DNA of 64,000 nt from CAYFFO01 sp964342485. GTDB taxonomy: Bacteria; Chloroflexota; Dehalococcoidia; Lucifugimonadales; CAJWER01. The position numbers and the translations under genes were made by a program. Below are positions 36,787 through 47,304 of this stretch, piece after piece (the stretch's first letter is position 1; each line of letters starts with the position of its first letter). The stretch covers positions 62,001 through 126,000 of the forward strand of contig CAYFFO010000001.1 of the NCBI GenBank assembly GCA_964342485.1, in the 5' to 3' direction. The notes under the pieces were generated by a model that searched no databases, was not told the DNA's origin, and saw only the letters and a program-made list of their open reading frames with translations.

Positions 36787-38160
36787 CTACGCAGGCTGGT
36801 ATTCGAAGTTTTGTCGGATATTCATCAGATCGTTTCTCAAAACAGAGTCCGAATTGATCTTTAGTGAGATTCTGTTGCATGCATGGAGAACAGTAGAATG
36901 ATCTTTGCCTCCCAAGAATTTCCCTATTGAAGAAAGAGGAAGGTTTGTTTCTTCTCTCAAAAGAAACATGGTAATTTGTCTAGCGTGCGCTGTAATTCTA
37001 TCTCGCTGCCGCCCCTTGATAGAGTCTCTTTCTATTGCAAAATATTTTGCAACTGCTTCAAGAATAGAGGTTTCAGAAATAGAATCTATTCTACGAGTCC
37101 GGATTAGATCTGAAGTAATTGAGCGTACCAAATCAACAGAAATTTCTGAATTTACAATTTCAACATAGGCTATAACCCTGTTCAAACATCCCTCAAGTTC
37201 ACGGACACTTCTAAAACCATGGTTGGCCATGAACTGCACAGCGTCATCTGGGAAAACGATACCGCTTTGAGATATTTTAGATTGTAGAATAGAAAGACGA
37301 GTTTCGTATTCTGGGGGCTGTATATCAACTACTAGCCCCCCGGATAACCTAGATGTTATCCGGTCATCCATAGCCTTAAGTGAATAGATAGAACGGTCAC
37401 TTGAAATCACTATTTGTTTACCGGCTAAATGGATAGCATTGAACGTGTGGAAAAACCCTTCCTGAGTCTGATCTTTACCAATTATAAATTGAATGTCATC
37501 AAGAAGTATTGCATCAGCATTCCTGTAAAAATCTCTGAATGAATCTGTTTTACCCTCACGTATCGAAGAAATATATTCATTGGTAAAATCCTCGGTTGTT
37601 GAAAACACAGGGTTCAAGCCATTTTTAGAGAGGATATGGTAAATAGAATGAAGAAGATGTGTTTTTCCCAAGCCAACGCCAGAGTGTATAAAAAGAGGAT
37701 TGTATAGCTGACCTGGTTTATTAGATACGGCCAAAGAGGCTGCATGGGCAAGTTCATTTGATTTGCCAACAATAAATGTTTCAAAGGAGTATCGATAATT
37801 TACAGAGGATTTTTTTATTTTACCTAAATGCAAACTTTTTTCATTTGATATATATGATTCTAAAATGTCAGCTTTATCGTTTACATCACTCATATCACTG
37901 TTTTCCAATACAACAGGACTAAAAACGACCTCTATTTGACTGCCATTTATTTTTTCAGCAGCGTCAGAAATCATTGAATGCATTCTATGTTCAAGCATCT
38001 CTGCCACAAAAGCATTCGGAACTTCGATGCTAAGTATATTCCCGTTAAATGATAAAGCACGGGTATCTTTTATCCATGTCTCATAGCTCGGCTTTGGGAT
38101 AATAATTTGCAATTCTCCCTGTATGGCTTGCCAAAGAACACGAGCGTTTTTAATTTCCAA
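36787..38160 (-). CDS. dnaA: Chromosomal replication initiator DnaA
   Basis: Binds DnaA boxes and melts the origin. The 457-residue protein has all four domains. Domain I starts VLWQAIQGELQIIIPKPSYETWI; domain II is a short linker (about 95-125). Domain III is AAA+ with Walker A HSGVGLGKTHLLHS (about residue 165), Walker B DAILLDDIQFI and the RITSRLSGGLVVDI sensor region. Domain IV has the box-binding helix-turn-helix TNLPLSSIGKFLGGKDHSTVLHAC. An in-frame TGA 15 bases upstream leaves TTG at 38160 as the only start. Perfect DnaA boxes lie just after its stop codon. Confidence 0.95.
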   Translation of the reverse strand: MEIKNARVLWQAIQGELQIIIPKPSYETWIKDTRALSFNGNILSIEVPNAFVAEMLEHRMHSMISDAAEKINGSQIEVVFSPVVLENSDMSDVNDKADILESYISNEKSLHLGKIKKSSVNYRYSFETFIVGKSNELAHAASLAVSNKPGQLYNPLFIHSGVGLGKTHLLHSIYHILSKNGLNPVFSTTEDFTNEYISSIREGKTDSFRDFYRNADAILLDDIQFIIGKDQTQEGFFHTFNAIHLAGKQIVISSDRSIYSLKAMDDRITSRLSGGLVVDIQPPEYETRLSILQSKISQSGIVFPDDAVQFMANHGFRSVRELEGCLNRVIAYVEIVNSEISVDLVRSITSDLIRTRRIDSISETSILEAVAKYFAIERDSIKGRQRDRITAHARQITMFLLREETNLPLSSIGKFLGGKDHSTVLHACNRISLKINSDSVLRNDLMNIRQNFEYQPA

Positions 38161-38568
38161 TAAGAGGCCTCTTCAAATAAAAACAAAACAATTAAATAAA
38201 AAAGGTGTGTATACCCAGTAAAATAAATATCGCTAAAAAAAAATAACTGTAGTGATTCTAGCATTACCGGAACGAAGGAACGTCAACCCCAAAACCAGCC
38301 AATTAGAATCGAATTTTTATCATTTTTAATGAACGCTACGCGTCGCATAATAGACTGATTATCGATCTTGCATCACTGTATACACGTGTGGAGATTAGCT
38401 TATTAATATAAGAAGATTATGAATATAAAAAAGCTATAAAGCACTGTACAAAGTTACGCAGAGCATAATTATGTTTTTATATAAAATAAATATAGAAATA
38501 AAAATAGTTCTATTACTATACTTTTCTAATACAACAGCAAGGATGAAATGAGTTGGTATTTTAAATAA
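38161..38568. other. AT-rich intergenic region upstream of dnaA
   Basis: This 408-base stretch has no supported gene. The half nearest dnaA carries a candidate dnaA promoter (38255-38286). The other half, about 38395-38568, is extremely AT-rich and could be an easily melted region, but no perfect DnaA box is present. Confidence 0.5.
38255..38286 (-). promoter_or_regulatory. Candidate promoter for dnaA
   Basis: On the minus strand, TTGACG (38286-38281) and an extended -10 TGCTAGAAT (38263-38255) lie about 95 bases before dnaA. The 20-base gap to TAGAAT is long, so the extended -10 would have to carry most of the recognition. Confidence 0.35.
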
Positions 38569-39645
38569 TTAACACTCCTCTAAAAAATTCCAGAGATTAT
38601 TAAATGTTTTTCCAATTATTGGATCTGTGCTGAGAATAGACGGAGTGTCGTTAATTGAGATTTTGTTATAGAGATAAGAGGGAATAAATTCCAGACCACG
38701 CTGAAGTTCGATTTTTGAAATACCAGCAGATCTGGGTCTCCAGTTAATCTGGCAAATATCAAGCCATTTTGGCAAAACAGATGGTGATTCTCCACAATGC
38801 CATGCAATGATAGCGGCACTAAGAGCAACGATTTCACCGTGGATATAGCTTTTGGAGTTGATTTCTTCTATTGCTAACCAAAGCGAATGATCAGCGCTCG
38901 GTGCAGCAGGATCGCGAACCGATAATTCATCCCTGTCTTGGATTGCAGACATGATGAACTTTATACTCTTATCCGATAAACTCTGGTCATTGCATAAGGT
39001 TTTAGGAAATTCATCCACAATGTAATTGTGATGGTCTAAAGTGCGGTTAATCATTTTATTATCGCAAGGAGGACATTTCCCTGTAGAAGCATTGTGTTTC
39101 CACTCAGAAATGGATGCAAATCCACATAGAACATCACCCAGGCCAGCAGAATTGAGTCTGTCTGGAGCTTCTAAAACTAAATCATAATCAACCAAAATGT
39201 CATCAAAGTCTATCCAGGGCCAATCTAAATCTGTGCCTACTATGTGCCTTTTTTCCCATTTTGCTACATGGCCGTGAATAATAGCACCAGATGAAACAAT
39301 TGAAGGTATAATTATGAGAGGAACACCTCTTTTTAAAGCGATATATTTTGAAGCATCCAGAGCCATACCGCCGCCAATTCCGACAAAAAGCTCAGAATTG
39401 GGAAGGTCATGTTCAATCTGGTCAAGATAATTCCAGTCGAGAAGACTCACGTTAGCTGAGCCAACTGGTTTGGTAGCTAATAGTTTACGAGCCGTATTAA
39501 AAGCGCTAGGTGTGGTAATTATATTGTAGTTTGGCCAATTTGAACTCTCTCGTTTTATTAGACCGTAACCGTATTTGATATCGTAATTACTAGCAGGTTT
39601 GGGCTTTTCATCTGATGAATTCCATGCGAAACGAGGTATGGGCAT
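38569..39645 (-). CDS. Fe-ADH family protein related to glycerol-1-phosphate dehydrogenase
   Basis: A member of the dehydroquinate-synthase-like dehydrogenase superfamily, 358 residues. The dinucleotide motif VGIGGGMALDASKYIA (about residue 88) and LIIIPSIVSSGAIIHGH precede APDRLNSAGLGDVLCGF near 160-175, whose Asp would be the first metal ligand; YIHGEIVALSAAI near 270 would supply a His ligand. The APxRLxSAGxGD block resembles sn-glycerol-1-phosphate dehydrogenases (EgsA/AraM). The N-terminal region is atypical, so a different phospho-sugar substrate is possible. It lies 59 bases after carB on the same strand and may be read with the pyrimidine operon. Confidence 0.7.
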   Translation of the reverse strand: MPIPRFAWNSSDEKPKPASNYDIKYGYGLIKRESSNWPNYNIITTPSAFNTARKLLATKPVGSANVSLLDWNYLDQIEHDLPNSELFVGIGGGMALDASKYIALKRGVPLIIIPSIVSSGAIIHGHVAKWEKRHIVGTDLDWPWIDFDDILVDYDLVLEAPDRLNSAGLGDVLCGFASISEWKHNASTGKCPPCDNKMINRTLDHHNYIVDEFPKTLCNDQSLSDKSIKFIMSAIQDRDELSVRDPAAPSADHSLWLAIEEINSKSYIHGEIVALSAAIIAWHCGESPSVLPKWLDICQINWRPRSAGISKIELQRGLEFIPSYLYNKISINDTPSILSTDPIIGKTFNNLWNFLEEC

Positions 39646-39704
39646 TAATTACAAACCCGATGCTTTTGTATTTTGAGAAGTTTATCAGTAGCAGGATTGA
39701 ATAT

Positions 39705-42700
39705 TCAAGGAGAGTCATTCCTATAGTTGTGAATCGGCTTAATGTTAAAAGAATCAGAACCAAGAGCAAGGCCCTCAATTGCTGCTCGAGCTGTGTCTAA
39801 CCAAGTAAAGCATGGAATACGGAATTCTGTGGCATGTCTCCGAATCTGGAATCCATCTAGTAGAGCTTTGCGATCTCCAGTTACAGTGTTGACGACAGCA
39901 TCAACTGTGCCGTCCATTATGATGTCGATTACATTAGGGTGAGTATCTTCTTCTATTTTTGGTATAACTGTTACAGGAATTCCGAGAGCACAAATCATTG
40001 CTGCTGTTCCTTTAGTAGCAAATAATTTGTAGTCAATATTGTGTAAAGACCTAATCATTTCTTTGGAATCTTCTTTGTGTTTATCAGCAATACTTAAGAG
40101 TATCGAACCTTTTTGAGGGAGCATCAGCCCTGAAGCGATTAAGGCTTTGGCCAGTGCTGGCCTAAATTCATGATCTATACCCATTACTTCTCCAGTAGAT
40201 TTCATTTCTGGTCCAAGGTATGTATCCACACCTGAAAGTTTGGACATAGAAAATACAGGAGCCTTTACTGCTACTAAATTCTGACGAGGCCAAAGACCGC
40301 CCTTGTATCCCTGTTCTGCTAGGGACTGTCCAAGTATAGCGTTTATAGCAAGTTTAACCATTGGCACACCCGTAACCTTAGATATGAAAGGTATTGTTCG
40401 ACTTGACCTTGGATTCACTTCGATAACATAGACTTCAGTCTTATAAGTAGGATTATTTTCTTCTTTAATAAGGCTGCGATTTGCAGGACCACCTACAACT
40501 ACATACTGTATATTCATAAGGCCGCGAACTCCAAGCTCAAGGCCTATTCGTGTTGTGTAGTCCACAATAGTTTCAACTTCAGCACGTGTAAGCGTAAGTT
40601 CAGGGTATANNNNNNNNNNNNNNNNNNNNNNNNNNNNNNNNNNNNNNNNNNNNNNNNNNNNNNNNNNNNNNNNNNNNNNNNNNNNNNNNNNNNNNNNNNN
40701 NNNNNNNNNGTGTAGTCCACAATAGTTTCAACTTCAGCACGTGTAAGCGTAAGTTCAGGGTATATTGCCATCGAATCTCCGCTGTGCACACCGGCCCTTT
40801 CAATATGCTCCATAATTCCTGGTATTAACACGGATTCGCCGTCGCAAATAGCGTCGACTTCGACTTCAAGCCCTTCAAAATATTTGTCGATTAGTACATT
40901 TTTACCCTGCGCCGCTTCAAGAGCATTACCTATAAAATGTTTAAGTTCGGAAGGACTCTGCACAATTTCCATGGCTCTACCACCTAAAACATAACTTGGA
41001 CGTACAAGTACTGGGTATCCAATTTTTTCTGCCACAACTAATGCATCATCTAAGTTTGTGACTGCTTCTCCAGGTGGATTGGGTATGTTCACTCGTGACA
41101 AGAATTCTTCGAAAAGATGCCTATCAGACGCTGTATTTATAGACTTAGACGTTGAACCAAGTATAGGCATCCCAGAAGAAGCAAATTGCTGAGATAGGTT
41201 AATGGCCGTTTGTCCTCCAAATTGAACTAAAGAAGGAGGCATTTTAGACGGTTCATTTACATGGCCTAAATTTTCGTTGTCAATTATGTTGCGGAGACTT
41301 TCATAATCTAGTGGCTCAAAATATAGCCGATCGCTTGTGTCGAAATCTGTAGATACGGTTTCGGGGTTTGAATTAACTAAAATACTTTTAAATCCTGATT
41401 TTTGTAGAGCCCATGATGAATGAACGGAGCAATAGTCAAACTCTATACCCTGACCAATTCGGATAGGGCCGCTTCCTATAACGACAGCTTTATTTCCTTG
41501 AATCGGAGCAGCTTCATTTTCGTCTTCATAGGTGCTGTAAAAATAAGGAGTCTCTGCTTCAAATTCAGCTGCACATGTATCAACCATCTTATAAACGGGC
41601 TTAATGTTCCAATCCATACGAAGTTGACGTATGCTCGAAGGGGATTGAGACGTAATAAAACCAATTGTTTCATCAGATAAACCAAGTCGCTTTGCTTCTA
41701 GCATCAATAAAGGTGACATATCTTCGTAAGTCAAACGATCTTCCATATCAGCTATATTTTTAAAAGACCAAACGAACCACGGGTCTACGCCCGTCAGTTC
41801 GGATATTTTTTCGGGTGATACTCCGTTTCTCAAGGAAAAAAGAATAGACCATAGTCTTTGGTCATTTGGGTACAATGAGCTAAGTAATTCTTTATCTCCA
41901 GGTATACTTTTCCAACGAGGATCTTCCCAGTTTATAGAACGGTTTGATATTTCTAGGGAACGAACGGCTTTTTGGAATGCAGATTCAAATGACCTGTCTA
42001 TCGCCATAACTTCACCAGTGGCCTTCATTTGTGTTCCTACACTTCGGTCACCGGCAGAGAATTTGTCGAATGGCCACCTAGGAATTTTAACCACGCAGTA
42101 ATCTAGTGCAGGCTCAAATGCGGCTGAGGTTTTTTGGGTTACGGCGTTTGCAATATCTGCGAGCTTGTTACCAACAGCTATTTTTGCAGCAACTCTGGCT
42201 ATAGGGTATCCGGTAGCTTTACTTGCCAATGCCGAACTACGACTAACTCTGGGATTTACTTCTATCACGTAGTATTCACCAGGCTTTCCTCCGCCTCCAG
42301 GTAGGGTATTACCGACAATGGTGCTTGGTGCCATGGCAAATTGTACATTGCAACCACCTTCTATACCTAGAGACCGAATGATCTTAAGGCTGGCTGAACG
42401 GAGAATTTGATGATCTTTATCGGAAAGTGTTTGGCTGGGAGCAACTACTATACTGTCACCGGTGTGAACGCCCATAGGATCAATATTCTCCATATTGCAT
42501 ATCGTAATGCAATTATCAGCAGAATCTCGCATCACCTCATATTCCAGCTCCTTCCAGCCTACTAGAGATCTTTCTAGAAGGACTTGATTAATTGGACTAG
42601 ATTCAATTCCTGAACGTACTATTGAATAAAACTCGTCGAGCGTGTTTGCAATCCCACCACCCGTACCACCTAGGGTGTATGCAGGTCTTATAACAAGCGG

Positions 42701-43195
42701 CAGGCCTAAATCATCGAGACATTTCTTGGCATCTTCAAGAGAATTAACGGTAGCGCTAGGAGGAACGGGTTCGTTAATGTTGATAAGAAGTTGGCGAAAC
42801 AGGTCTCTGTCCTCAGCGTTCTTAATAGCATCCAGCGGCGTTCCAAGTAAACGAACCCCATATTTTTTAAGGATACCTGATGAAGCCAGTTCCACAGCAA
42901 GGTTTAGACCAGTCTGTCCACCTAGAGTTGCCAGCAATCCATCCGGTTTTTCTCTAGAGATTATTCTTTCTAACACATCAACGGACAGAGGTTCTATATA
43001 AACAACATCAGCAATATCTTCATCAGTCATTATTGTTGCAGGGTTAGAATTTGCCAGCACAGTTGTAACCCCTTCTTCTCGTAGTGCCCTACATGCTTGT
43101 GTACCAGCGTAATCAAATTCGGCGGCCTGTCCGATCACGATAGGACCAGAACCTATAACTAGTACTTTCTTAATCGGTAAATTCTTGTTTTCCAT
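39705..43195 (-). CDS. carB: Carbamoyl-phosphate synthase large subunit
   Basis: Makes carbamoyl phosphate from bicarbonate, ATP and ammonia delivered by CarA. Two homologous ATP-grasp halves are present: IVIGQAAEFDYAGTQACRAL and ATLGGQTGLNLAVEL in the first, IRIGQGIEFDYCSVHSSWAL and VQFGGQTAINLSQQF in the second, then an MGS-like allosteric domain at the end. A 100-N gap (40610-40709) interrupts the second ATP-grasp domain, but 40555-40609 equals 40710-40764. Collapsing gives an intact 1,111-residue protein (usual about 1,070), so there is no frameshift. Order pyrR-pyrB-pyrC-carA-carB. Confidence 0.93.
40610..40709. other. Scaffold gap (100 N) in carB with duplicated 55-base flanks
   Basis: Exactly 100 Ns between two identical 55-mers (40555-40609 and 40710-40764). 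The apparent frame change across it disappears when one copy and the Ns are removed. Confidence 0.9.
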
Positions 43196-43255
43196 ATTTT
43201 AAAAAACCTTTAATAATGCAGAGAAAAATAGTTCTATATAAATATTATGTTGTTA

Positions 43256-44353
43256 CTAGTCACGGATCCAATCTAAAAATTCGTTAAAAATGTACTCATT
43301 GTCTTTTGGACCAGGAGACCCTTCAGAATGGTACTGAATGCTCATTGCTTTTTTAGATTTGTGTCGAAGACCTTCGACTGTTCCATCATGTAGGTTAATG
43401 TGGCTAACCTCTACGTCTGATGAAAGACTATCAGGATCTACAGTATATCCGTGGTTTTGTGAGGTTATATGTACGAGACCAGTTCTAAGATCCCGAACAG
43501 GGTGATTTCCGCCACGATGTCCAAACTTTAGCTTATATGTACGGCCTCCAAAAGCGCGCCCAATGATCTGGTTGCCAAGACAAATACCGAGAACAGGCAG
43601 TCGTCCGACGAGGTTTTTCACATTAGTTACTGCATAGTCAAGAAGATCTGGATTACCCGGACCCGGGGATATTACTATTCCCGATGGCTTGAGATCAAGA
43701 ATTTCTTGTGAGGAAGTATGAGCAGGAACCACAGTAACCTCACACCCCAATTTATATAGTATCCTTAAAATGTTAAATTTAAGTCCAAAATCTACAATGA
43801 CAATCCTGGTTAAAGATTGATCATTTAGATGTTGTTGCCCATCTTTCCATTGGTAGGTATTGGTCGTTTTTACTGTAGAGACCAAGTCTACTTTTTCGTA
43901 GTTAGGAACGTTTTGAACCGCCTTTACAACCTTCTCGTAGTTTTGGTCTGTAGCAACAGCACCCATCATTACACCCTTAGATCTAAGTCGACGGACTACT
44001 GAACGGGTATCAATTCCACTGATTCCGATAATGTTTTGAGAATGAAGAAAATCTTCCAGAGTAGAGGAGCTTAGCATGTGGCTTGGTTTACTGCTGTGTT
44101 CCCTGACAACAAATCCTGATACCTGGATATTATTGGACTCAGCGTGTTGTTTATTGATGCCATAATTTCCAATTAAAGGATATGTGGGTATGACAATTTG
44201 ACCAGCATACGAAGGGTCTGTAAGGATTTCCTGGTAACCTGTCATCGAAGTATTGAAGACTACTTCCCCAAATGAAATACCTTCACTTCCAAATGATTTA
44301 CCTTTAAAACAAGAACCGTCTTCAAGTACAAGAATCGCACACTTATCTGTCAT
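43256..44353 (-). CDS. carA: Carbamoyl-phosphate synthase small subunit
   Basis: The glutaminase subunit that feeds ammonia to CarB. The 365-residue protein has the N-terminal CPSase small-chain domain (GEVVFNTSMTGYQEILTDPSY) and a class I glutamine amidotransferase domain with the nucleophile in LPVLGICLGNQIIG near residue 255 and the His/Glu pair in SIQYHSEGSPGP near 340. The start overlaps the pyrC end by 11 bases and carB begins 60 bases after the stop. Confidence 0.95.
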   Translation of the reverse strand: MTDKCAILVLEDGSCFKGKSFGSEGISFGEVVFNTSMTGYQEILTDPSYAGQIVIPTYPLIGNYGINKQHAESNNIQVSGFVVREHSSKPSHMLSSSTLEDFLHSQNIIGISGIDTRSVVRRLRSKGVMMGAVATDQNYEKVVKAVQNVPNYEKVDLVSTVKTTNTYQWKDGQQHLNDQSLTRIVIVDFGLKFNILRILYKLGCEVTVVPAHTSSQEILDLKPSGIVISPGPGNPDLLDYAVTNVKNLVGRLPVLGICLGNQIIGRAFGGRTYKLKFGHRGGNHPVRDLRTGLVHITSQNHGYTVDPDSLSSDVEVSHINLHDGTVEGLRHKSKKAMSIQYHSEGSPGPKDNEYIFNEFLDWIRD

Positions 44354-45686
44354 TCGATATGCCTTCTGATTTATATACGAAGTTTCCTGAGAAAATAGTA
44401 GCCACTACTTTGCCTTTTAGGATATTGCCATCTAAAGGTGTGTTCTTTCCTTTTGAAACAAATTTTGACGAATCAACCATCCATTCCAGCTCAGGATCAA
44501 AAATAGTTATATCAGCAGTAGAGCCGGGCTTTAATGTGCCTAAATCCATTCCCAGGAAGTTTGCTGGTCCGATTGTTAGCCTGTCGATTAGCGTTGGCAG
44601 GTCAATTAAACCTTTGTGAACAAGGGATAAGAGAGAAGCAAGTGCGGTTTCCAAAACACTGATACCCTTAACTGCTTCTTCAAAAGAACACTCTTTTTCC
44701 GAAGAACTATGGGGAGCATGGTCAGTAGCAATAAAGTCAACCACACTATCTCTTAGCCCATCTACCATTGATTTTACATCTCTAGAAGATCTAAGAGGAG
44801 GGGCAACCTTTGCATTTGTGTCGTATGATGAAGGAAGCAGCGGGTCTAAAGTTTGACCTTTACCCAAAACAGCACTGTCGTTTAATGTTAGGTGGTGAGG
44901 TGTCACTTCGCAGGAAATATTCACACCCCTTTCCTTTGCACCCGCAATTAAGTCAATGGTTCCAGCTGTACTTGCATGGGCAATATGAATCCTTCCGCCA
45001 GTTTCTTCAGCCAGAGATATATCTCTGGCTACCATAGAATCTTCTGTTGAATTTGGAATACCTATTAATCCAAGCCGGTTGGATACCCAGCCTTCGTGCA
45101 TTACGCCGTCTAGAGCAAGTTCAGGTACTTCGCAGTGATTTATAATAGGTAGTTTTAGGGCGGATGCATAAATCAAAGCCTGACGCATTATGTGGGCATC
45201 TTCCAAAGGTCGACCATCGTCACTAAATCCTATACAGCCCGCATCGGCTAATTCAGACATTTCAGATAGCTCTAGCCCATCACTATTTTTTGTAATGGCT
45301 CCTATCGGAAGAACTCTTATACAGCCTTCATTCTTTGCTTTATCTAGTACAAATTCGACTATCGCCCTCGAGTCCATCACTGGATTAGTATTGGGCATGG
45401 CGCAGACGGTTGTGAAACCACCATGCGCTGCAGCTTTAGTGCCAGTAGCAATGGTTTCTTTGTATTCGAAACCGGGCTCACGCAGATGGCAATGGAGATC
45501 TATGAATCCAGGTGAAATTACCAACCCATCAGCATCAATTATCTCTGCGCCTGGTAAATCTGTATCAGGAAAATCCAACTCCTTGATCAGTCCATTTTCA
45601 ATCAAAAGGTTACCGACAAAATTTATATGTTGTGACGGATCAATTATTTGTCCGCCACGGATAAGAATGGTTTGTTTAGTATCCAT
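44343..45686 (-). CDS. pyrC: Dihydroorotase (class I)
   Basis: Cyclises carbamoyl-aspartate to dihydroorotate. The 447-residue amidohydrolase has the binuclear zinc site DLHCHLREPGFEYKE near residue 63, MPNTNPV near 97, further His ligands in INHCEV near 175 and IHIAHASTAG near 233, and the catalytic Asp in ATDHAPHSSSEK near 302. Length and these motifs fit the class I enzyme. It sits between pyrB (14 bases) and carA (overlapping). Confidence 0.93.
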   Translation of the reverse strand: MDTKQTILIRGGQIIDPSQHINFVGNLLIENGLIKELDFPDTDLPGAEIIDADGLVISPGFIDLHCHLREPGFEYKETIATGTKAAAHGGFTTVCAMPNTNPVMDSRAIVEFVLDKAKNEGCIRVLPIGAITKNSDGLELSEMSELADAGCIGFSDDGRPLEDAHIMRQALIYASALKLPIINHCEVPELALDGVMHEGWVSNRLGLIGIPNSTEDSMVARDISLAEETGGRIHIAHASTAGTIDLIAGAKERGVNISCEVTPHHLTLNDSAVLGKGQTLDPLLPSSYDTNAKVAPPLRSSRDVKSMVDGLRDSVVDFIATDHAPHSSSEKECSFEEAVKGISVLETALASLLSLVHKGLIDLPTLIDRLTIGPANFLGMDLGTLKPGSTADITIFDPELEWMVDSSKFVSKGKNTPLDGNILKGKVVATIFSGNFVYKSEGISNDR

Positions 45687-45700
45687 AAATGAATTGCCCT

Positions 45701-46732
45701 TTATGCATTTTTGTTTTCATGTTCACCATTAGCAGTAGACATGCCATAAAGTATAGCCATTCGAACAGCAACGCCATTTGTTACTTGCTCTTCAATTACA
45801 GACTGCACGCCATGAGCAACGTCTGTGTCGATTTCAACACCTTCATTCATTGGACCAGGATGCATTACAAGAGTCCCGGGTTTAGCCAAGGCTAGACGCT
45901 GTCTGTTTATTCCGTATAATTTGGAATATTCACGCATGGTTGGTAAGTGACCACCATGTTGCCTCTCTTTTTGTAGACGAAGCGGCATTACAACATCTGC
46001 ATTTTCTAGAGCGATATTTATATCATGCTCAATGTTAATTCGTGAAAAAGGATGCTTTTTATACTTAAAGTCATCATTAATAAAATCTCGAGGAATAAGA
46101 GTAGGTGGACCACAAAGCACGACTGTTGCTCCCATAAGAGCCAGACCCCAAAGGTTAGACCGTGCTACTCTGCTATAGAGTACATCTCCAACAATAACCA
46201 CCTTTAGATTAGAAAAAGTACTAAAGTGGTCTCTTATTGTGTAAAGATCAAGGAGAGATTGGGTTGGATGGGCATGGCTGCCGTCACCAGCGTTTATTAT
46301 CCTCGTTCCAATTTTGCGGGCCAAAAAATATGGAGCTCCGGAATGAGGATGTCTCATTACCAGAACATCAGCTTTCATGGCCTGCAGTGTCAGCCCAGTA
46401 TTGAGAAGAGATTCTCCTTTTTCAATACTACTACCTGCACCCGATATATTAATAACATCAGCACTTAGAATTTTTCCAGCTGTCTCAAATGAAACCCGTG
46501 TTCGTGTACTTGGTTCAAAGAATGCAGTCACGATTGTCTTCCCTCTTAATACAGGCACCTTTCTAATGTCTCTGCAAAGAATCTCTTTCATTGCTTTAGA
46601 TTGGTCCAATACTCTTTCGATTTCAGGAGCTGTAAAGTCGTCGAGGTCGAGTAAATGTTTTCTAGAAGGAAAAATGTCATGTCTTGGAGAAGAAAATTCT
46701 GGACTAGATATCGGTTTATTTTTAATACTCAA
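45701..46732 (-). CDS. pyrB: Aspartate carbamoyltransferase catalytic subunit
   Basis: Joins carbamoyl phosphate and aspartate. The 343-residue protein has the carbamoyl-phosphate loop FFEPSTRTRVSFETA near residue 72, the GSSIEKGESL loop, HPTQSLLDLYTI near 155 and PLRLQKERQHGG in the aspartate domain. A leader of about 20 residues precedes the usual N-terminus HLLDLDDFTAPEIERVL. No regulatory subunit gene (pyrI) is near; control is more likely through PyrR. The ATG overlaps the pyrR stop by four bases. Confidence 0.94.
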   Translation of the reverse strand: MSIKNKPISSPEFSSPRHDIFPSRKHLLDLDDFTAPEIERVLDQSKAMKEILCRDIRKVPVLRGKTIVTAFFEPSTRTRVSFETAGKILSADVINISGAGSSIEKGESLLNTGLTLQAMKADVLVMRHPHSGAPYFLARKIGTRIINAGDGSHAHPTQSLLDLYTIRDHFSTFSNLKVVIVGDVLYSRVARSNLWGLALMGATVVLCGPPTLIPRDFINDDFKYKKHPFSRINIEHDINIALENADVVMPLRLQKERQHGGHLPTMREYSKLYGINRQRLALAKPGTLVMHPGPMNEGVEIDTDVAHGVQSVIEEQVTNGVAVRMAILYGMSTANGEHENKNA

Positions 46733-47265
46733 CTTACGCCTCTCTTTGCCAGACGCACTTCGTCGGTATCATCTGTTTCTTTAAGATTCACCAAGACCTC
46801 TTCTTCAATAGATGTAGGAACGTTCTTGCCAATATAGTCAGCTCTGATGGGTAGTTCTCTATGGCCCCTGTCAATCAAAACGGCGAGTTGTATTTGTCTA
46901 GGACGACCAAAATCGTTTAGAGCATCCATAGCGGCACGAATACTTCTTCCGGTAAACAACACATCGTCTACCAAAATAATGAGCCTGTCGTCTATTACCA
47001 CAGGAAGGTCGGTTGGTCGCATTTGATGTTGAGTAACAGAAACATCATCTCGATAGAGACCGATATCCAAAGAACCTACAGGGGGTGGATCAAGATGCTC
47101 AAATTCTGAAATCAACGCAGAAATTCTTAAAGCTAGTGGCACTCCCCGTGTATGTAAACCAACAAAAACTATATCTGTGGCGCCACGGTTGCGTTCGAGG
47201 ACTTCATGTGCAATACGTGTAAGAGCTCTTCTGATTTCGTCTGCCCCTAGAAGTTTTGTACTCAA
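46729..47265 (-). CDS. pyrR: Pyrimidine operon regulator / uracil phosphoribosyltransferase PyrR
   Basis: An RNA-binding attenuator protein that senses UMP/UTP and PRPP, often with weak uracil phosphoribosyltransferase activity. The PRPP motif LIILVDDVLFTGRSIRAAMDAL is at about residues 92-113, with a typical LLGADEIRRALTRIAHEVLER N-terminus. I start it at TTG 47265, with AGGGAG upstream, giving 178 residues; extending to 47397 would run through the leader that carries the PyrR-binding hairpin. It is the first gene of the operon. Confidence 0.9.
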   Translation of the reverse strand: MSTKLLGADEIRRALTRIAHEVLERNRGATDIVFVGLHTRGVPLALRISALISEFEHLDPPPVGSLDIGLYRDDVSVTQHQMRPTDLPVVIDDRLIILVDDVLFTGRSIRAAMDALNDFGRPRQIQLAVLIDRGHRELPIRADYIGKNVPTSIEEEVLVNLKETDDTDEVRLAKRGVS

Positions 47266-47304
47266 CCAATGCTCCCTGTAATCTGCTGGCAGGGATGTCG
47301 GCTC

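Noticed and set aside
36543..38568. A strand or skew switch at dnaA
   Set aside because: Nearly all genes on both sides are on the minus strand, and a few hand-counted lines did not give a clear GC-skew change.
39705..43195. carB as two separate or frameshifted genes
   Set aside because: The break is at the N gap with duplicated 55-base flanks; collapsing restores one full-length frame.
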